This document shows positions 1-8,810 of a stretch of 64,000 bases of DNA, one piece after another. Position numbers and translations under genes: made by a program. The stretch lies in NCBI GenBank assembly GCA_964435285.1, contig CAYSYA010000003.1, positions 86,059 through 150,058 on the forward strand. The letters are read 5' to 3'. The stretch comes from GCA-2718035 sp964435285 (GTDB taxonomy: Bacteria > Bacteroidota > Bacteroidia > Flavobacteriales > TMED113). Position 1 is the stretch's first letter. Each line of letters starts with the position of its first letter. The notes under the pieces were generated by a model. That model searched no databases. It saw nothing but the letters and a program-made list of their open reading frames with translations, and had not been told where the DNA came from.

Positions 1-1857
1 GGAACACCTATTCCTGTTTGGGTAACCAAAGACGAAAAAGAGGTGGTTTGTGTTGGTTCTGTTAAAGAATTATTTGAGTTGTGTGAAGAGTCTGTGGCGG
101 CAGGTTTTATGAACAAAAACCCTTTAAAGAGTTTTGTTGTTGGAGACATGTCTGATGAAAATTATAATTCTATTGACTTACACAAACACGTTGTAGATAA
201 AATTATTCTTTGTTCTAATTCTGGTAAAAAAATGTTCAGGGAGCCTGATTTAATTGATGTTTGGTTTGATTCTGGCGCAATGCCTTTTGCTCAGTTTCAT
301 TACCCCTTTGAAAACAAAAGTGTTATTGATAGCCGTGTTGGGTTTCCCGCTGATTTTATTGCGGAAGGAGTAGATCAAACTAGAGGTTGGTTTTTTACCC
401 TTCACGCAATTTCTAGCATGTGTTTTGATAGCGTTGCTTTTAAAAGTGTAATATCTAATGGTTTGGTTTTAGACAGCTCTGGTCAAAAAATGTCTAAACG
501 TTTGGGGAACGCCGTAAACCCTTTTGATTTAATTGATAAATACGGATCAGACCCTGTTCGTTGGTATATGTTGACAAACGCCAACCCTTGGGAAAATATA
601 AAATTTAATATTGATGGTGTTGAGGAGGTGAGAAGAAAGTTTTTTGGCACCCTTTTTAATACATATTCTTTTTTTTCTTTATACGCAAACATTGATGGTT
701 TTTTGTATAAAGAGAGTAAAACACCCTTTAAAGAAAGGTCTTTGTTGGATCGTTGGATTTTATCGGAATTAAGCATTTTAATTTCTGATTGTGAAAAATC
801 ATTTGACGGCCTAAATGCCACAAAAGCAGGAAGGGATATTCAAGCTTTTGTTGTTAACAATTTAAGTAATTGGTATGTTCGTTTGTGTAGAAGGCGTTTT
901 TGGAAAAGCACGTATGGCCCAGACAAGGTCTCTGCTTTTCAAACACTTTATGATTGTCTTCTTGCGATTTCTAAAATATCCAGCCCCATTGCCCCTTTCT
1001 ATTCCGATTTTTTGTTTAAGGATCTTACTTTTTTTAAAAACAAAAAAAATTCGGTTCATTTAAGTTCTTGGCCAAGTGGTTCTTTTTTCGAAAAAGACTT
1101 TGATTTGGTAAAAAAAATGAGGGTTATTCAGTCTATTACGTCTTTAGGTTTGTCATTAAGAAAAAAATTAAAAATTAAAGTTCGTCAACCCTTATCAAGC
1201 GTCTCTGTAATATTAAACAAGACTAAAGAAATGAGTTTTGAAGAGGAGTTTTTAAGCATTTTAAAAACCGAGTTAAACGTAAAGTCTGTTAATTTTGTCA
1301 CCCAATCTTCTTCTTTTGTAGAAAAAAAGTTATCCCCAAACTTTCCTGTACTTGGTAAAAAACACAAAAACCTAATGAAGGAACTTGTTGTTTTAATTAG
1401 CGGTTTAAGTAAAGAAGAGATTTCTTTTTTTGAAAAAAACAACACGCTCAAAATCCTGTTAAATGAAAAAGAGCTCGTTTTAGAAGAAGAAGATGTTGTT
1501 GTAAAAACCACCTCTGTTCCTGGATGGTCGGTTGTGAGTGATAATGAAATAACGGTTGCTTTAGATACGAAAATAACTGACGACTTGGAAAAAGAAGGTT
1601 TGGCTAGAGAGTTTATAAACCGATTACAAAACCTAAGAAAAAAACATAATTATAATGTTTTGGACCTTGTTGATATTTCTGTTTTTTGTGAAAAAAATCT
1701 TTCGTTTTCTTTTCAAAAAAATTTAAATTATATAATGTCCGAAGTTCTTGCTTCTGAGTTAAATTTTTTGAAAATTAAACCAAATATTTGTGAGGAGGTT
1801 GAAATTAATGGTTCTAAAGTGTATATTGCGATAAAATTAAACCTCAAAAATGGCTAA
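1..1857 (+). CDS. ileS: Isoleucyl-tRNA synthetase, C-terminal part (5' end outside window)
   Basis: Charges tRNA-Ile with isoleucine in the cytoplasm. The frame is open from base 1, where it reads GTPIPVW, so the gene starts upstream; the first in-frame ATG at 43 is internal. The class I signature KMSKR is at bases 487-501, preceded by the family block DVWFDSGAMPF and followed by GSDPVRWYML and an alpha-helical anticodon-binding domain. About 619 codons are present. Bacteroidota IleRS is of the long type with over 1,000 residues, so roughly the first half is missing, including the HIGH motif and most of the editing domain. The stop overlaps the next gene by 8 bp, indicating co-transcription. 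Family assignment is firm. Confidence 0.97.
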   Translation, partial: GTPIPVWVTKDEKEVVCVGSVKELFELCEESVAAGFMNKNPLKSFVVGDMSDENYNSIDLHKHVVDKIILCSNSGKKMFREPDLIDVWFDSGAMPFAQFHYPFENKSVIDSRVGFPADFIAEGVDQTRGWFFTLHAISSMCFDSVAFKSVISNGLVLDSSGQKMSKRLGNAVNPFDLIDKYGSDPVRWYMLTNANPWENIKFNIDGVEEVRRKFFGTLFNTYSFFSLYANIDGFLYKESKTPFKERSLLDRWILSELSILISDCEKSFDGLNATKAGRDIQAFVVNNLSNWYVRLCRRRFWKSTYGPDKVSAFQTLYDCLLAISKISSPIAPFYSDFLFKDLTFFKNKKNSVHLSSWPSGSFFEKDFDLVKKMRVIQSITSLGLSLRKKLKIKVRQPLSSVSVILNKTKEMSFEEEFLSILKTELNVKSVNFVTQSSSFVEKKLSPNFPVLGKKHKNLMKELVVLISGLSKEEISFFEKNNTLKILLNEKELVLEEEDVVVKTTSVPGWSVVSDNEITVALDTKITDDLEKEGLAREFINRLQNLRKKHNYNVLDLVDISVFCEKNLSFSFQKNLNYIMSEVLASELNFLKIKPNICEEVEINGSKVYIAIKLNLKNG

Positions 1858-2239
1858 ATCTGTTTCTAAAAGATACTCTCAAAAAGATTTAGATTATTTT
1901 AAAAAAATAATCTTAAACAAAATTGAATCGGCAGAAAAAGACCTTTTATTGTTAAAAGAGTCTTTTGATAATTCATCTTCTAACGGAACCAACGATACAT
2001 ACTCTACATTTAAAGCTTTTGAAGAAGGGTCTGAAACCTTATCAAAAGAATCTAATACTCTTTTGGCGTCACGTCAAGAAAAATTTATTAGGGACTTGCG
2101 TTATGCACTAATTCGTATAGAAAACAAAACATATGGGGTTTGCAGAAAAACCGGTAAACTTATTTCAAAAAAAAGACTTGAGTTGGTTCCTCACGCAACT
2201 TTAAGTATTGAGGCTAAAAAGTCTCAAGGAAAAAAATAG
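1850..2239 (+). CDS. DksA/TraR-family protein with degenerate zinc finger
   Basis: A 129-aa protein with an N-terminal helical coiled coil and a C-terminal remnant of the DksA/TraR zinc-finger domain. DksA proteins bind the RNA polymerase secondary channel and modulate initiation. Of the four zinc-binding cysteines of the C4 family only Cys98 remains; the partner two residues on is Thr101, and the second pair is absent (the segment reads LVPHATLSIEAK). As I recall, this form is usual in Bacteroidota, where it sits between ileS and lspA as here. The gene overlaps ileS by 8 bp and is followed 3 bp later by lspA. A regulatory role is inferred from the family. Confidence 0.88.
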   Translation: MAKSVSKRYSQKDLDYFKKIILNKIESAEKDLLLLKESFDNSSSNGTNDTYSTFKAFEEGSETLSKESNTLLASRQEKFIRDLRYALIRIENKTYGVCRKTGKLISKKRLELVPHATLSIEAKKSQGKK

Positions 2240-2242
2240 GTT

Positions 2243-2770
2243 TTGAAAAAGTTATTTTTTTTTGTTTTTGTTTTTTCTTTAGTCTTTCTTGATCAGTCTC
2301 TAAAAGTTTGGGTTTTTTTTAACCAAGACGTTTTGATTTTGCCTGGATGGTGGTGGGAAAAAATCCCCTTTTTTGATATTATCTATTTAGAAAATTCAGG
2401 AATGGCCTTTGGTCTTTTGAACCAATCTGGTTTTTGGGTTAAGTTGTTTTTATCTTTTTTTAGGGTTTTTGCTGTTTTTTTTATGTTTTATTATGTTATA
2501 AAACGTTTTTCTTTTCTTTCTTTTTTTACTCTTTTTATTTTTTCGTTATTAATTGCTGGGGCTGTTGGTAATTGTATTGATAGTGTTTTTTATGAGGTTT
2601 TAGGTTTAAATAAAGAAAATCTTGGTGGCGGGTTGTTTTCTGGAAACGTTATTGATATGCTTCGGGTTTCTTTTTTCCCTCCCATTTTTAACCTTGCTGA
2701 TTCATTTATAACTATTGGTTGTTTGTTAGGATTAGTGTTTTACAGAAATTTGTCTAGTCTATCTAATTAA
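2243..2770 (+). CDS. lspA: Lipoprotein signal peptidase (signal peptidase II)
   Basis: An inner-membrane aspartyl protease that removes signal peptides from diacylglyceryl-modified prolipoproteins. The 175-aa protein has about four hydrophobic segments. The family motifs are present: DQSLK near residue 17, NSGMAFGL at 51-58, GNCID with catalytic Asp113, and FNLADS with catalytic Asp153. The start is TTG, 3 bp after the DksA-like stop; there is no nearby ATG that keeps the first membrane helix. The gene is last in the ileS-dksA-lspA run. Coding bases are very T-rich on this strand. Function is clear. Confidence 0.96.
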   Translation: MKKLFFFVFVFSLVFLDQSLKVWVFFNQDVLILPGWWWEKIPFFDIIYLENSGMAFGLLNQSGFWVKLFLSFFRVFAVFFMFYYVIKRFSFLSFFTLFIFSLLIAGAVGNCIDSVFYEVLGLNKENLGGGLFSGNVIDMLRVSFFPPIFNLADSFITIGCLLGLVFYRNLSSLSN

Positions 2771-2794
2771 TTCCCCTAATTTGTTTTTAATTTA

Positions 2795-2802
2795 TATATT
2801 TG
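2795..2802 (+). promoter_or_regulatory. Bacteroidota-type -7 element upstream of hppA
   Basis: TATATTTG matches the Bacteroidota -7 consensus TAnnTTTG and ends 19 bp before the hppA ATG. No convincing -33 TTG is visible at the usual distance. It lies in the only gap between lspA and hppA, so hppA probably has its own promoter. Confidence 0.5.
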
Positions 2803-2821
2803 CGCTTAAAAAATATATAAC

Positions 2822-5071
2822 ATGTTATTTACTGAAGAAAATTTAATTTATTTAGTCCCTGCTATGGGAGTTTTGGGCTTAATTGTAATGTTCATTAAGT
2901 CTAGTTGGGTTTCGAAACAAGACGCGGGCGATGAAAAAATGGTTACCTTATCTAATCACATTGCTAAAGGGGCTATGGCTTTTTTGGTTGCTGAGTGGAA
3001 GGTTTTAGGAATCTTTTCTGTTATTGCGGCAAGCCTTTTAGCTTGGTCTGGAACTTTGGTTGAAACCTCAACTCCATTTATTGCAGTTTCTTTTATAATT
3101 GGGGCTGTTTTTTCTGCTCTTGCTGGTTATTTTGGAATGAACATTGCGACCAAAGCTAATGTAAGAACAACTCAGGCTGCTAGAACTAGTTTATCTAAAG
3201 CACTTCGTGTTTCTTTTACGGGCGGAACTGTTATGGGTCTTGGTGTTGCTGGACTTGCTGTTTTTGGTTTAGGTAGTTTGTTTATAATCTTTAACTCTCT
3301 TTATAGTGGTGTTGTTGGTGGTTTTGTTGATCAACATAAGATGGAGGTTGCTTTAGAGGTTTTGGCTGGCTTTTCTCTTGGTGCAGAGTCGATTGCGTTA
3401 TTTGCAAGAGTTGGGGGGGGGATATATACTAAAGCGGCAGATGTTGGTGCTGATTTGGTTGGAAAAGTTGAGGCTGGAATACCTGAAGACGACCCAAGAA
3501 ACCCTGCCACTATTGCTGATAATGTTGGTGATAATGTTGGTGATGTTGCAGGGATGGGGGCAGACCTTTTTGGTTCTTATGTTGCTACAATTCTTGCAAC
3601 CATGGTGTTAGGAAGAGAAATTCAAATTTTTGATGATGGTTTTAATTCATTGTCTGAAAACGGTATGTTTCAGTCTATTAATTTTATTTTACTTCCTATG
3701 ATTATTGCTGGTCTTGGATTAATTTTTTCTATAGTTGGCTCTTTCTTTGTTAGAATAAAAAAAGAATCTGGTTCTGTTCAAAACGCTTTAAATATTGGTA
3801 ATTGGTTATCTATTATTTTAACACTTGTTGCCTCTTATTTCGTTGTTAATTGTATGCTTCCTGATGGTTATTTTTCAATGAGAGAAGATTTGAGTGTTCT
3901 CTCTGTTGATAGCGACTCTATTTTTTCTAAAATGGGTGTTTTTTGGGCTATTTTTACAGGACTTGTTGTTGGTGGTTTAATGTCAATTATTACTGAGTAT
4001 TATACCTCTATGGGAAAAAGGCCTGTTAACTCTATTGTTAATCAATCTTCTACTGGACACGCAACTAATATAATTGGGGGATTGGCCGTTGGTATGGAGT
4101 CTACTGTTTTACCTATTTTAGTTCTTGCTGGTGGTATTTTCGTTTCTTTTCAGTGCGCTGGATTATATGGTGTTTCTATTGCTGCTGCCGGTATGATGGC
4201 TACCACAGCAATGCAATTAGCCATTGATGCTTTTGGTCCAATTGCAGATAATGCTGGTGGTATTGCTGAAATGAGTGGTTTACCAAAAGAGGTTAGAGAA
4301 AGAACCGACAATTTAGACGCTGTAGGAAACACTACAGCTGCCGCTGGTAAAGGCTTTGCTATTGCATCTGCCGCCCTTACCGCACTGGCTTTGTTTGCTG
4401 CTTTTGTGGGTTTAGCGGGTATTGATTCTATTGATATTTATAAAGCAGAGGTTTTAGCTGCGCTATTCGTTGGGGCTATGATTCCTTTTATATTTTCTTC
4501 TTTAGCTATAGCTGCGGTTGGTAGGGCTGCGATGGATATGGTAAAGGAAGTTAGAAGACAATTTAAAGAAATTCCTGGAATAATGGAGGGTAAAGCCACG
4601 CCAGAATATGAAAAATGTGTTGAAATTTCAACAAAAGCTTCAATTAGAGAAATGATTCTTCCTGGTGCAATCCCTTTAGTTGTTCCTATAATTGTTGGTT
4701 TTTCTTTTGGTCCAGAAGTTTTAGGTGGTCTTTTAGCTGGTGTTACTGTATCGGGTGTTTTGATGGGTATTTTTCAAAACAATGCCGGTGGAGCATGGGA
4801 TAATGCAAAAAAATCTATTGAAGCTGATGGAAATAAAGGCTCTGAAGAACATAAAGCTTCTGTTACAGGAGATACTGTTGGCGATCCTTTTAAAGATACT
4901 TCGGGTCCTTCTATGAATATTTTAATAAAACTTATGAGTATAGTTGCTTTAGTAATTGCCCCTCACATTAAAGTTGATAATGATAAAAATGCACAGACTA
5001 AACACTCAAGTATGATTATAGAAAATACTAAAGTAGAAAGTATCGATTCTACTACAACTTTTTTCGAGTAA
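2822..5071 (+). CDS. hppA: Membrane-bound ion-pumping pyrophosphatase (probably K+-dependent, H+-translocating)
   Basis: An integral membrane enzyme that couples pyrophosphate hydrolysis to cation export. The 749-aa length and roughly 16 hydrophobic segments are normal for the family. The active-site block is intact: GGGIYTKAADVGADLVGKVE around 198-217 and DNVGDNVGDVAGMGADLF at 233-250. The residue after GNTT at 502-505 is Ala506, the state of K+-dependent enzymes (Lys in K+-independent ones). The gate Glu of Na+ pumps in LFESY is Gly251 here, while a Glu appears at 189 in GAES; I recall this as the Flavobacterium-type H+ pump arrangement. The gene stands alone behind its own -7 element. The family is certain; ion specificity is inferred. 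Confidence 0.96.
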   Translation: MLFTEENLIYLVPAMGVLGLIVMFIKSSWVSKQDAGDEKMVTLSNHIAKGAMAFLVAEWKVLGIFSVIAASLLAWSGTLVETSTPFIAVSFIIGAVFSALAGYFGMNIATKANVRTTQAARTSLSKALRVSFTGGTVMGLGVAGLAVFGLGSLFIIFNSLYSGVVGGFVDQHKMEVALEVLAGFSLGAESIALFARVGGGIYTKAADVGADLVGKVEAGIPEDDPRNPATIADNVGDNVGDVAGMGADLFGSYVATILATMVLGREIQIFDDGFNSLSENGMFQSINFILLPMIIAGLGLIFSIVGSFFVRIKKESGSVQNALNIGNWLSIILTLVASYFVVNCMLPDGYFSMREDLSVLSVDSDSIFSKMGVFWAIFTGLVVGGLMSIITEYYTSMGKRPVNSIVNQSSTGHATNIIGGLAVGMESTVLPILVLAGGIFVSFQCAGLYGVSIAAAGMMATTAMQLAIDAFGPIADNAGGIAEMSGLPKEVRERTDNLDAVGNTTAAAGKGFAIASAALTALALFAAFVGLAGIDSIDIYKAEVLAALFVGAMIPFIFSSLAIAAVGRAAMDMVKEVRRQFKEIPGIMEGKATPEYEKCVEISTKASIREMILPGAIPLVVPIIVGFSFGPEVLGGLLAGVTVSGVLMGIFQNNAGGAWDNAKKSIEADGNKGSEEHKASVTGDTVGDPFKDTSGPSMNILIKLMSIVALVIAPHIKVDNDKNAQTKHSSMIIENTKVESIDSTTTFFE

Positions 5072-5126
5072 TTATTGTTTTGTTAATTTAATACTATTTA
5101 AATACTTTTAACATTGAAATAGTTTT

Positions 5127-6890
5127 ATGTTAAAAGTATCTGAGTCTAATTTTAAAAAAAATATACCTAAAAACCCGGGTATTTACATTTTTTATGATAA
5201 AGAAAAAAAACCTCTCTACGTTGGTAAAGCAATTAACCTAAAAAATAGGGTTTCTTCTTACTTTTCATCTATAAAACATAGTATAAAAACTAAATCTCTC
5301 GTTTCTAAAATTAATTTTGTTGATTTTATTATTACTAAGAATGAAAACGACTCTTTTTTATTAGAAAATAATTTTATAAAAAATTTAAACCCAAAGTACA
5401 ATATTTTATTGAGAGATGATAAGTCTTTTCCTTGGATAATTATAAAAAATGAAGTATTTCCTAGAATTTTTATTACAAGAAACGAAAACAAAAAAGAAGG
5501 AAAATATTTTGGTCCTTTTTTATCTTATAAAAAAGCAAATGAAATATTAATAATTTTAAAAAAATTATATCCTACTATATCTTGTTCTCATGTATTAAAT
5601 AAGAAATTAACTAAACAGAAAAATAGTTGTTTAAGTTGTCAAATTAATAATTGTAAAGGTCCTTGTTCAGGAGAACAAACTGAAAAAAACTATAATGAAA
5701 ATATTAAGGAAATTTCTAATTTTTTAAAAGGTAATTTTAATAATCTTATAAAAGATTTTAAAAAAAATATGTTTTTTTATTCTAAAAATTTACAATTTGA
5801 ATTAGCACAAAAAGAAAAAGAAAAAATTTTACTTTTAACTGAATTTAAAGAAAAATCTGTTATAGTAAATAATTCTTTTTCTAATCACGATGTTTTTTGT
5901 GTAATTTCTAGTGATAATTTTTCTTTCTTTTCTTTTTTAAGAGTAACAAATGGTGTTGTTTCTATTTATAAAAATTCATTTGTAAAAAAAATACTGAATG
6001 AGACTGATAAATATTTATTATCTGTTTTTATTAATAATACATATAATACTTTTGAAAATATTTCCAATTCTATTATTTCAAATATTAAAATTTTAAATTA
6101 TAAAAGTACAGTTCCTATAAAAGGTTATAAAAAAAATATCCTTGATTTTTCTTTTAAAAATTTATTAATTTATAAACAAAGGTTTGAATTAAAAAAATCA
6201 AATAATAAAGATTATAATTTAATAATTAAAAATTTAAAAAATTTATTAAAATTAAAGTATTTACCTAAACACATTGAGTGTTTTGATAATTCTAATTTGT
6301 TCGGAAAAAATCCGACTTCAGCTTGTGTTGTTTTTAAAAATGGTATTCCTTCTAAAAAAGAATACATTCATTTTAATATAAAAACTGTTAAAATTATTAA
6401 TGACTTTGATAGTATGTATGAGGCTGTTAAAAGAAGGTATTTATTTTTAAAAAATAAAAACAAACCTTTTCCAAATTTAATTTTAATTGACGGGGGAAAA
6501 GGTCAACTATCTTCTGCTTATAAAGCATTAAAAGAAATTAAATTAGATACTAAAATTGAATTAATTTCTGTTGCTAAAAAAGAAGAAATAATATTTAATA
6601 CTAAAAAAGAAGAATTTAAACTTGATCATCATTCTGATGAATTGAAATTAATTCAATTTTTAAGAGATGAAGCTCATAGATTTTCTTTATCTCATCATAG
6701 AAAAAGAAGATTAAAAAATATGGTGGAATCTGAATTAGATAATATTTTTGGAATAGGTGAAAAAACTAAAAAAACTTTATTAAATAAATTTAAAAATATA
6801 GATAATATTAAAAAACAAAAACTTCAAAAATTAATTAAAATTCTAGGTAATAGTAAAGGAAAAATAATTTATAATTATTTTAATAAGTAG
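5127..6890 (+). CDS. uvrC: UvrABC excinuclease subunit C
   Basis: The nuclease of nucleotide excision repair, making the incisions on both sides of a lesion loaded by UvrA/UvrB. Domains in order in 587 aa: a GIY-YIG endonuclease (GIY at 18-20, YVG at 31-33); a cysteine cluster (Cys153, 168, 171, 176, 180) resembling the Fe-S site described for UvrC; a UVR UvrB-interaction helix pair around 205-240; an RNase H-like nuclease with ECFDNSN (Asp387), LIDGGKGQ (Asp455) and DEAHRF; and a C-terminal helix-hairpin-helix region from about 536. Codons are extremely AT-rich, with many lysines, asparagines and isoleucines, more so than in the genes to the left. It is the last + strand gene before the AT-rich spacer. 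Confidence 0.97.
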   Translation: MLKVSESNFKKNIPKNPGIYIFYDKEKKPLYVGKAINLKNRVSSYFSSIKHSIKTKSLVSKINFVDFIITKNENDSFLLENNFIKNLNPKYNILLRDDKSFPWIIIKNEVFPRIFITRNENKKEGKYFGPFLSYKKANEILIILKKLYPTISCSHVLNKKLTKQKNSCLSCQINNCKGPCSGEQTEKNYNENIKEISNFLKGNFNNLIKDFKKNMFFYSKNLQFELAQKEKEKILLLTEFKEKSVIVNNSFSNHDVFCVISSDNFSFFSFLRVTNGVVSIYKNSFVKKILNETDKYLLSVFINNTYNTFENISNSIISNIKILNYKSTVPIKGYKKNILDFSFKNLLIYKQRFELKKSNNKDYNLIIKNLKNLLKLKYLPKHIECFDNSNLFGKNPTSACVVFKNGIPSKKEYIHFNIKTVKIINDFDSMYEAVKRRYLFLKNKNKPFPNLILIDGGKGQLSSAYKALKEIKLDTKIELISVAKKEEIIFNTKKEEFKLDHHSDELKLIQFLRDEAHRFSLSHHRKRRLKNMVESELDNIFGIGEKTKKTLLNKFKNIDNIKKQKLQKLIKILGNSKGKIIYNYFNK

Positions 6891-7202
6891 TTAATAAAAT
6901 GTTTATAAATTGTTAATTATATTATTTTTTTTTTATTCTTTTATTTTACTATTAATAACTCATTTTTTATTAACAATCTATAAACAAATTTTAATCTTAA
7001 ATTTTTAAATTATTTATTAAAAATTTATAATAATATAATCATTGTTAATATTGTTTATAATCATATTTTAAACAGATTAAATATTAAAATAATAATTGTT
7101 TAAAAAAATTAAAAACTAATATTTCAAAGTTTTTATTATTTTATTTATACAATTAAATAACATAACATATATATTATATATATATATATAATATTATTAT
7201 TA
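6891..7202. other. Extremely AT-rich gene-free spacer between convergent genes
   Basis: 312 bp between the converging uvrC and ABC genes. It is almost entirely A and T; bases 7141-7200 contain only three G or C. No credible ORF, RNA gene or DnaA-box-like motif is visible. It holds an 18-bp inverted repeat (6900-6917 and 6969-6986), related half-sites at 7042-7060 and an (AT)n run at about 7168-7192. It lies inside the interval where strand composition flips (see findings), so a terminus function is possible. A weak dif-like stretch at about 7155-7184 does not have the right arm spacing. Confidence 0.8.
6900..6986. repeat. 18-bp inverted repeat with 51-bp spacer
   Basis: The left arm at 6900-6917 reads TGTTTATAAATTGTTAAT. 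The right arm at 6969-6986 reads ATTAACAATCTATAAACA, which is its reverse complement with a single mismatch. Pieces of the same unit recur in direct orientation but swapped order at 7042-7049 (TTGTTAAT) and 7052-7060 (TGTTTATAA). The sequence is very AT-rich, so chance similarity is more likely than in ordinary DNA, but 17 of 18 is long. It could be a bidirectional terminator stem or a protein-binding array. Confidence 0.6.
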
Positions 7203-8807
7203 TTAATTGTTATTTATAAGTTTTAAAGTTTCTTTATGTCTTTTATCACTTAAAATATTTTCTTTAATAAAACTATCAATAATAGTTCCTTTATTTAAAA
7301 CATAAATTTTATTACATAAAAAAGAAACTGTACTTATATCGTGAGATATATAAATAATACTAATGTTATTTTTATAATATATTTTTTTTATAAGATTTAA
7401 AACATGAGCTTGAGTATTCATATCTAAAGCAGAAACAGATTCATCAAAAATTATTATTTCAGGATCAGTTAAAAGAATTCTAACTATACATACTCTTTGT
7501 TTTTGACCACCTGATAATTCATGAGGATATTTATTTAAAATATTTTTATTTAATTCTAATTGATTTAAATAAAATAATATTTTAGAGTCTTTATTATTAA
7601 TTATATTATTACAATACAAAACTTCTCTTAAACAAGCATTAATTTTTTGTTTTGGATTTAAAGAAGATTCAGGGTTTTGAAAAACTAATTGAATTTTTTT
7701 ATTTATATTTTTTTTATTAAGGTTTCTAATATTTTTTCCCTTATAAAAAAAAGAACCTTGATAGTTTTTATTTACTAATGATATAATATTAGACAAACTA
7801 CTTTTACCTGATCCAGATCTTCCAATAATACCAATTATATCATTTTCCTTTAATTTTAGATTTATATTATTTAAAGCTTTAAAATTATTATAAAAAAGAG
7901 ATAAGTTTTTTAATTCTATAATAGAGTTAGAAAAAGCTTCTTTTTTAAGTATTTTACCATCATAAATGATTTTATTATTTTTTAAGAAAGGTAAAAAAAA
8001 GGGGTTATTTATAATTTTAGGTTTACATAATATTAATGATTTTGTAAAATTTTTTTTTGGTTTTTTTAATAAATTTTTAGTATTACCTCTTTCTATTATT
8101 TTACCTTTATTTAATATTAATATTTCATCTGAATAATTTTTAACAATATTAATATCATGACTAATAATAATTAAAGTAATATTATTAAAATCACAAATAT
8201 TCTTTAAAAGATTTAATATTTTATTTTTAGTATAAGGGTCTAATGCAGTTGTTATTTCATCAGCAAAAATAACTTTAGTTTTTAAAGCTAAAGCAAAAGA
8301 AATTAAAACCCTTTGTAGTTGACCACCTGATAATTCATGAGGATATGAATTATAAATTTTTTCAACATCATCTAATTCAACTTGTTTTAAAAATTTTAAA
8401 CATTCATTATAAATGTATTTTTTATCGAAATTTTCTTTAGATTTTTTTAAACATTCACTCAATTGATATCCACAAGTATAAACAGGATTTAATGAAGTAA
8501 ATGGATTTTGAAATATTATAGAAGAATAAACACCTCTGTATAAATAATTATCTTTTGAATTAAATTGTAAAATACAATTCTTGTTTTCTAAAAAAATATT
8601 TCCAGAAACTTTAATTTTAGAACTTTCAGGAAGTAAATTTAAACAAGCTAATGAAATTAAAGACTTTCCGCTTCCTGAAGGTCCTACAATAGCTGTTGTT
8701 ATATTTTTTTTAAAAGAGTAAGAAAAATTATTTATAACAATATTTTCTATATTATGTTCAAAAAATGAAATAGAAAGGTTTTTTATTTCTAAAACAATAT
8801 TATTCAA
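7203..8807 (-). CDS. ABC transporter ATP-binding protein, two fused ATPase domains (peptide/nickel type)
   Basis: A cytoplasmic energy-coupling component with two complete nucleotide-binding domains in one 534-aa chain, the layout of YejF/GsiA-like proteins of oligopeptide importers. Domain 1 has Walker A GPSGSGKS at 42-49, signature LSGGQLQR at 159-166, Walker B VIFADE and the H-loop in ISHD at 216-219. Domain 2 has GRSGSGKS at 329-336, LSGGQKQR at 431-438 and IIIFDES. Both sites look catalytically intact. No permease or binding-protein gene is adjacent, so the partners must be elsewhere. Base composition is extremely AT-rich, like uvrC. The gene follows the serine hydrolase by 3 bp and is probably co-transcribed with it. 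The substrate cannot be told from sequence. Confidence 0.93.
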   Translation of the reverse strand: MNNIVLEIKNLSISFFEHNIENIVINNFSYSFKKNITTAIVGPSGSGKSLISLACLNLLPESSKIKVSGNIFLENKNCILQFNSKDNYLYRGVYSSIIFQNPFTSLNPVYTCGYQLSECLKKSKENFDKKYIYNECLKFLKQVELDDVEKIYNSYPHELSGGQLQRVLISFALALKTKVIFADEITTALDPYTKNKILNLLKNICDFNNITLIIISHDINIVKNYSDEILILNKGKIIERGNTKNLLKKPKKNFTKSLILCKPKIINNPFFLPFLKNNKIIYDGKILKKEAFSNSIIELKNLSLFYNNFKALNNINLKLKENDIIGIIGRSGSGKSSLSNIISLVNKNYQGSFFYKGKNIRNLNKKNINKKIQLVFQNPESSLNPKQKINACLREVLYCNNIINNKDSKILFYLNQLELNKNILNKYPHELSGGQKQRVCIVRILLTDPEIIIFDESVSALDMNTQAHVLNLIKKIYYKNNISIIYISHDISTVSFLCNKIYVLNKGTIIDSFIKENILSDKRHKETLKLINNN

Positions 8808-8810
8808 AAT

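Noticed and set aside
7155..7184. dif-like sequence (reverse strand contains TTATGTTATTT after an ATAAT stretch)
   Set aside because: The centre between the possible XerC and XerD arms is 8 rather than 6 bp, the left arm is only an (AT)n run, and similar matches are expected in such AT-rich DNA.
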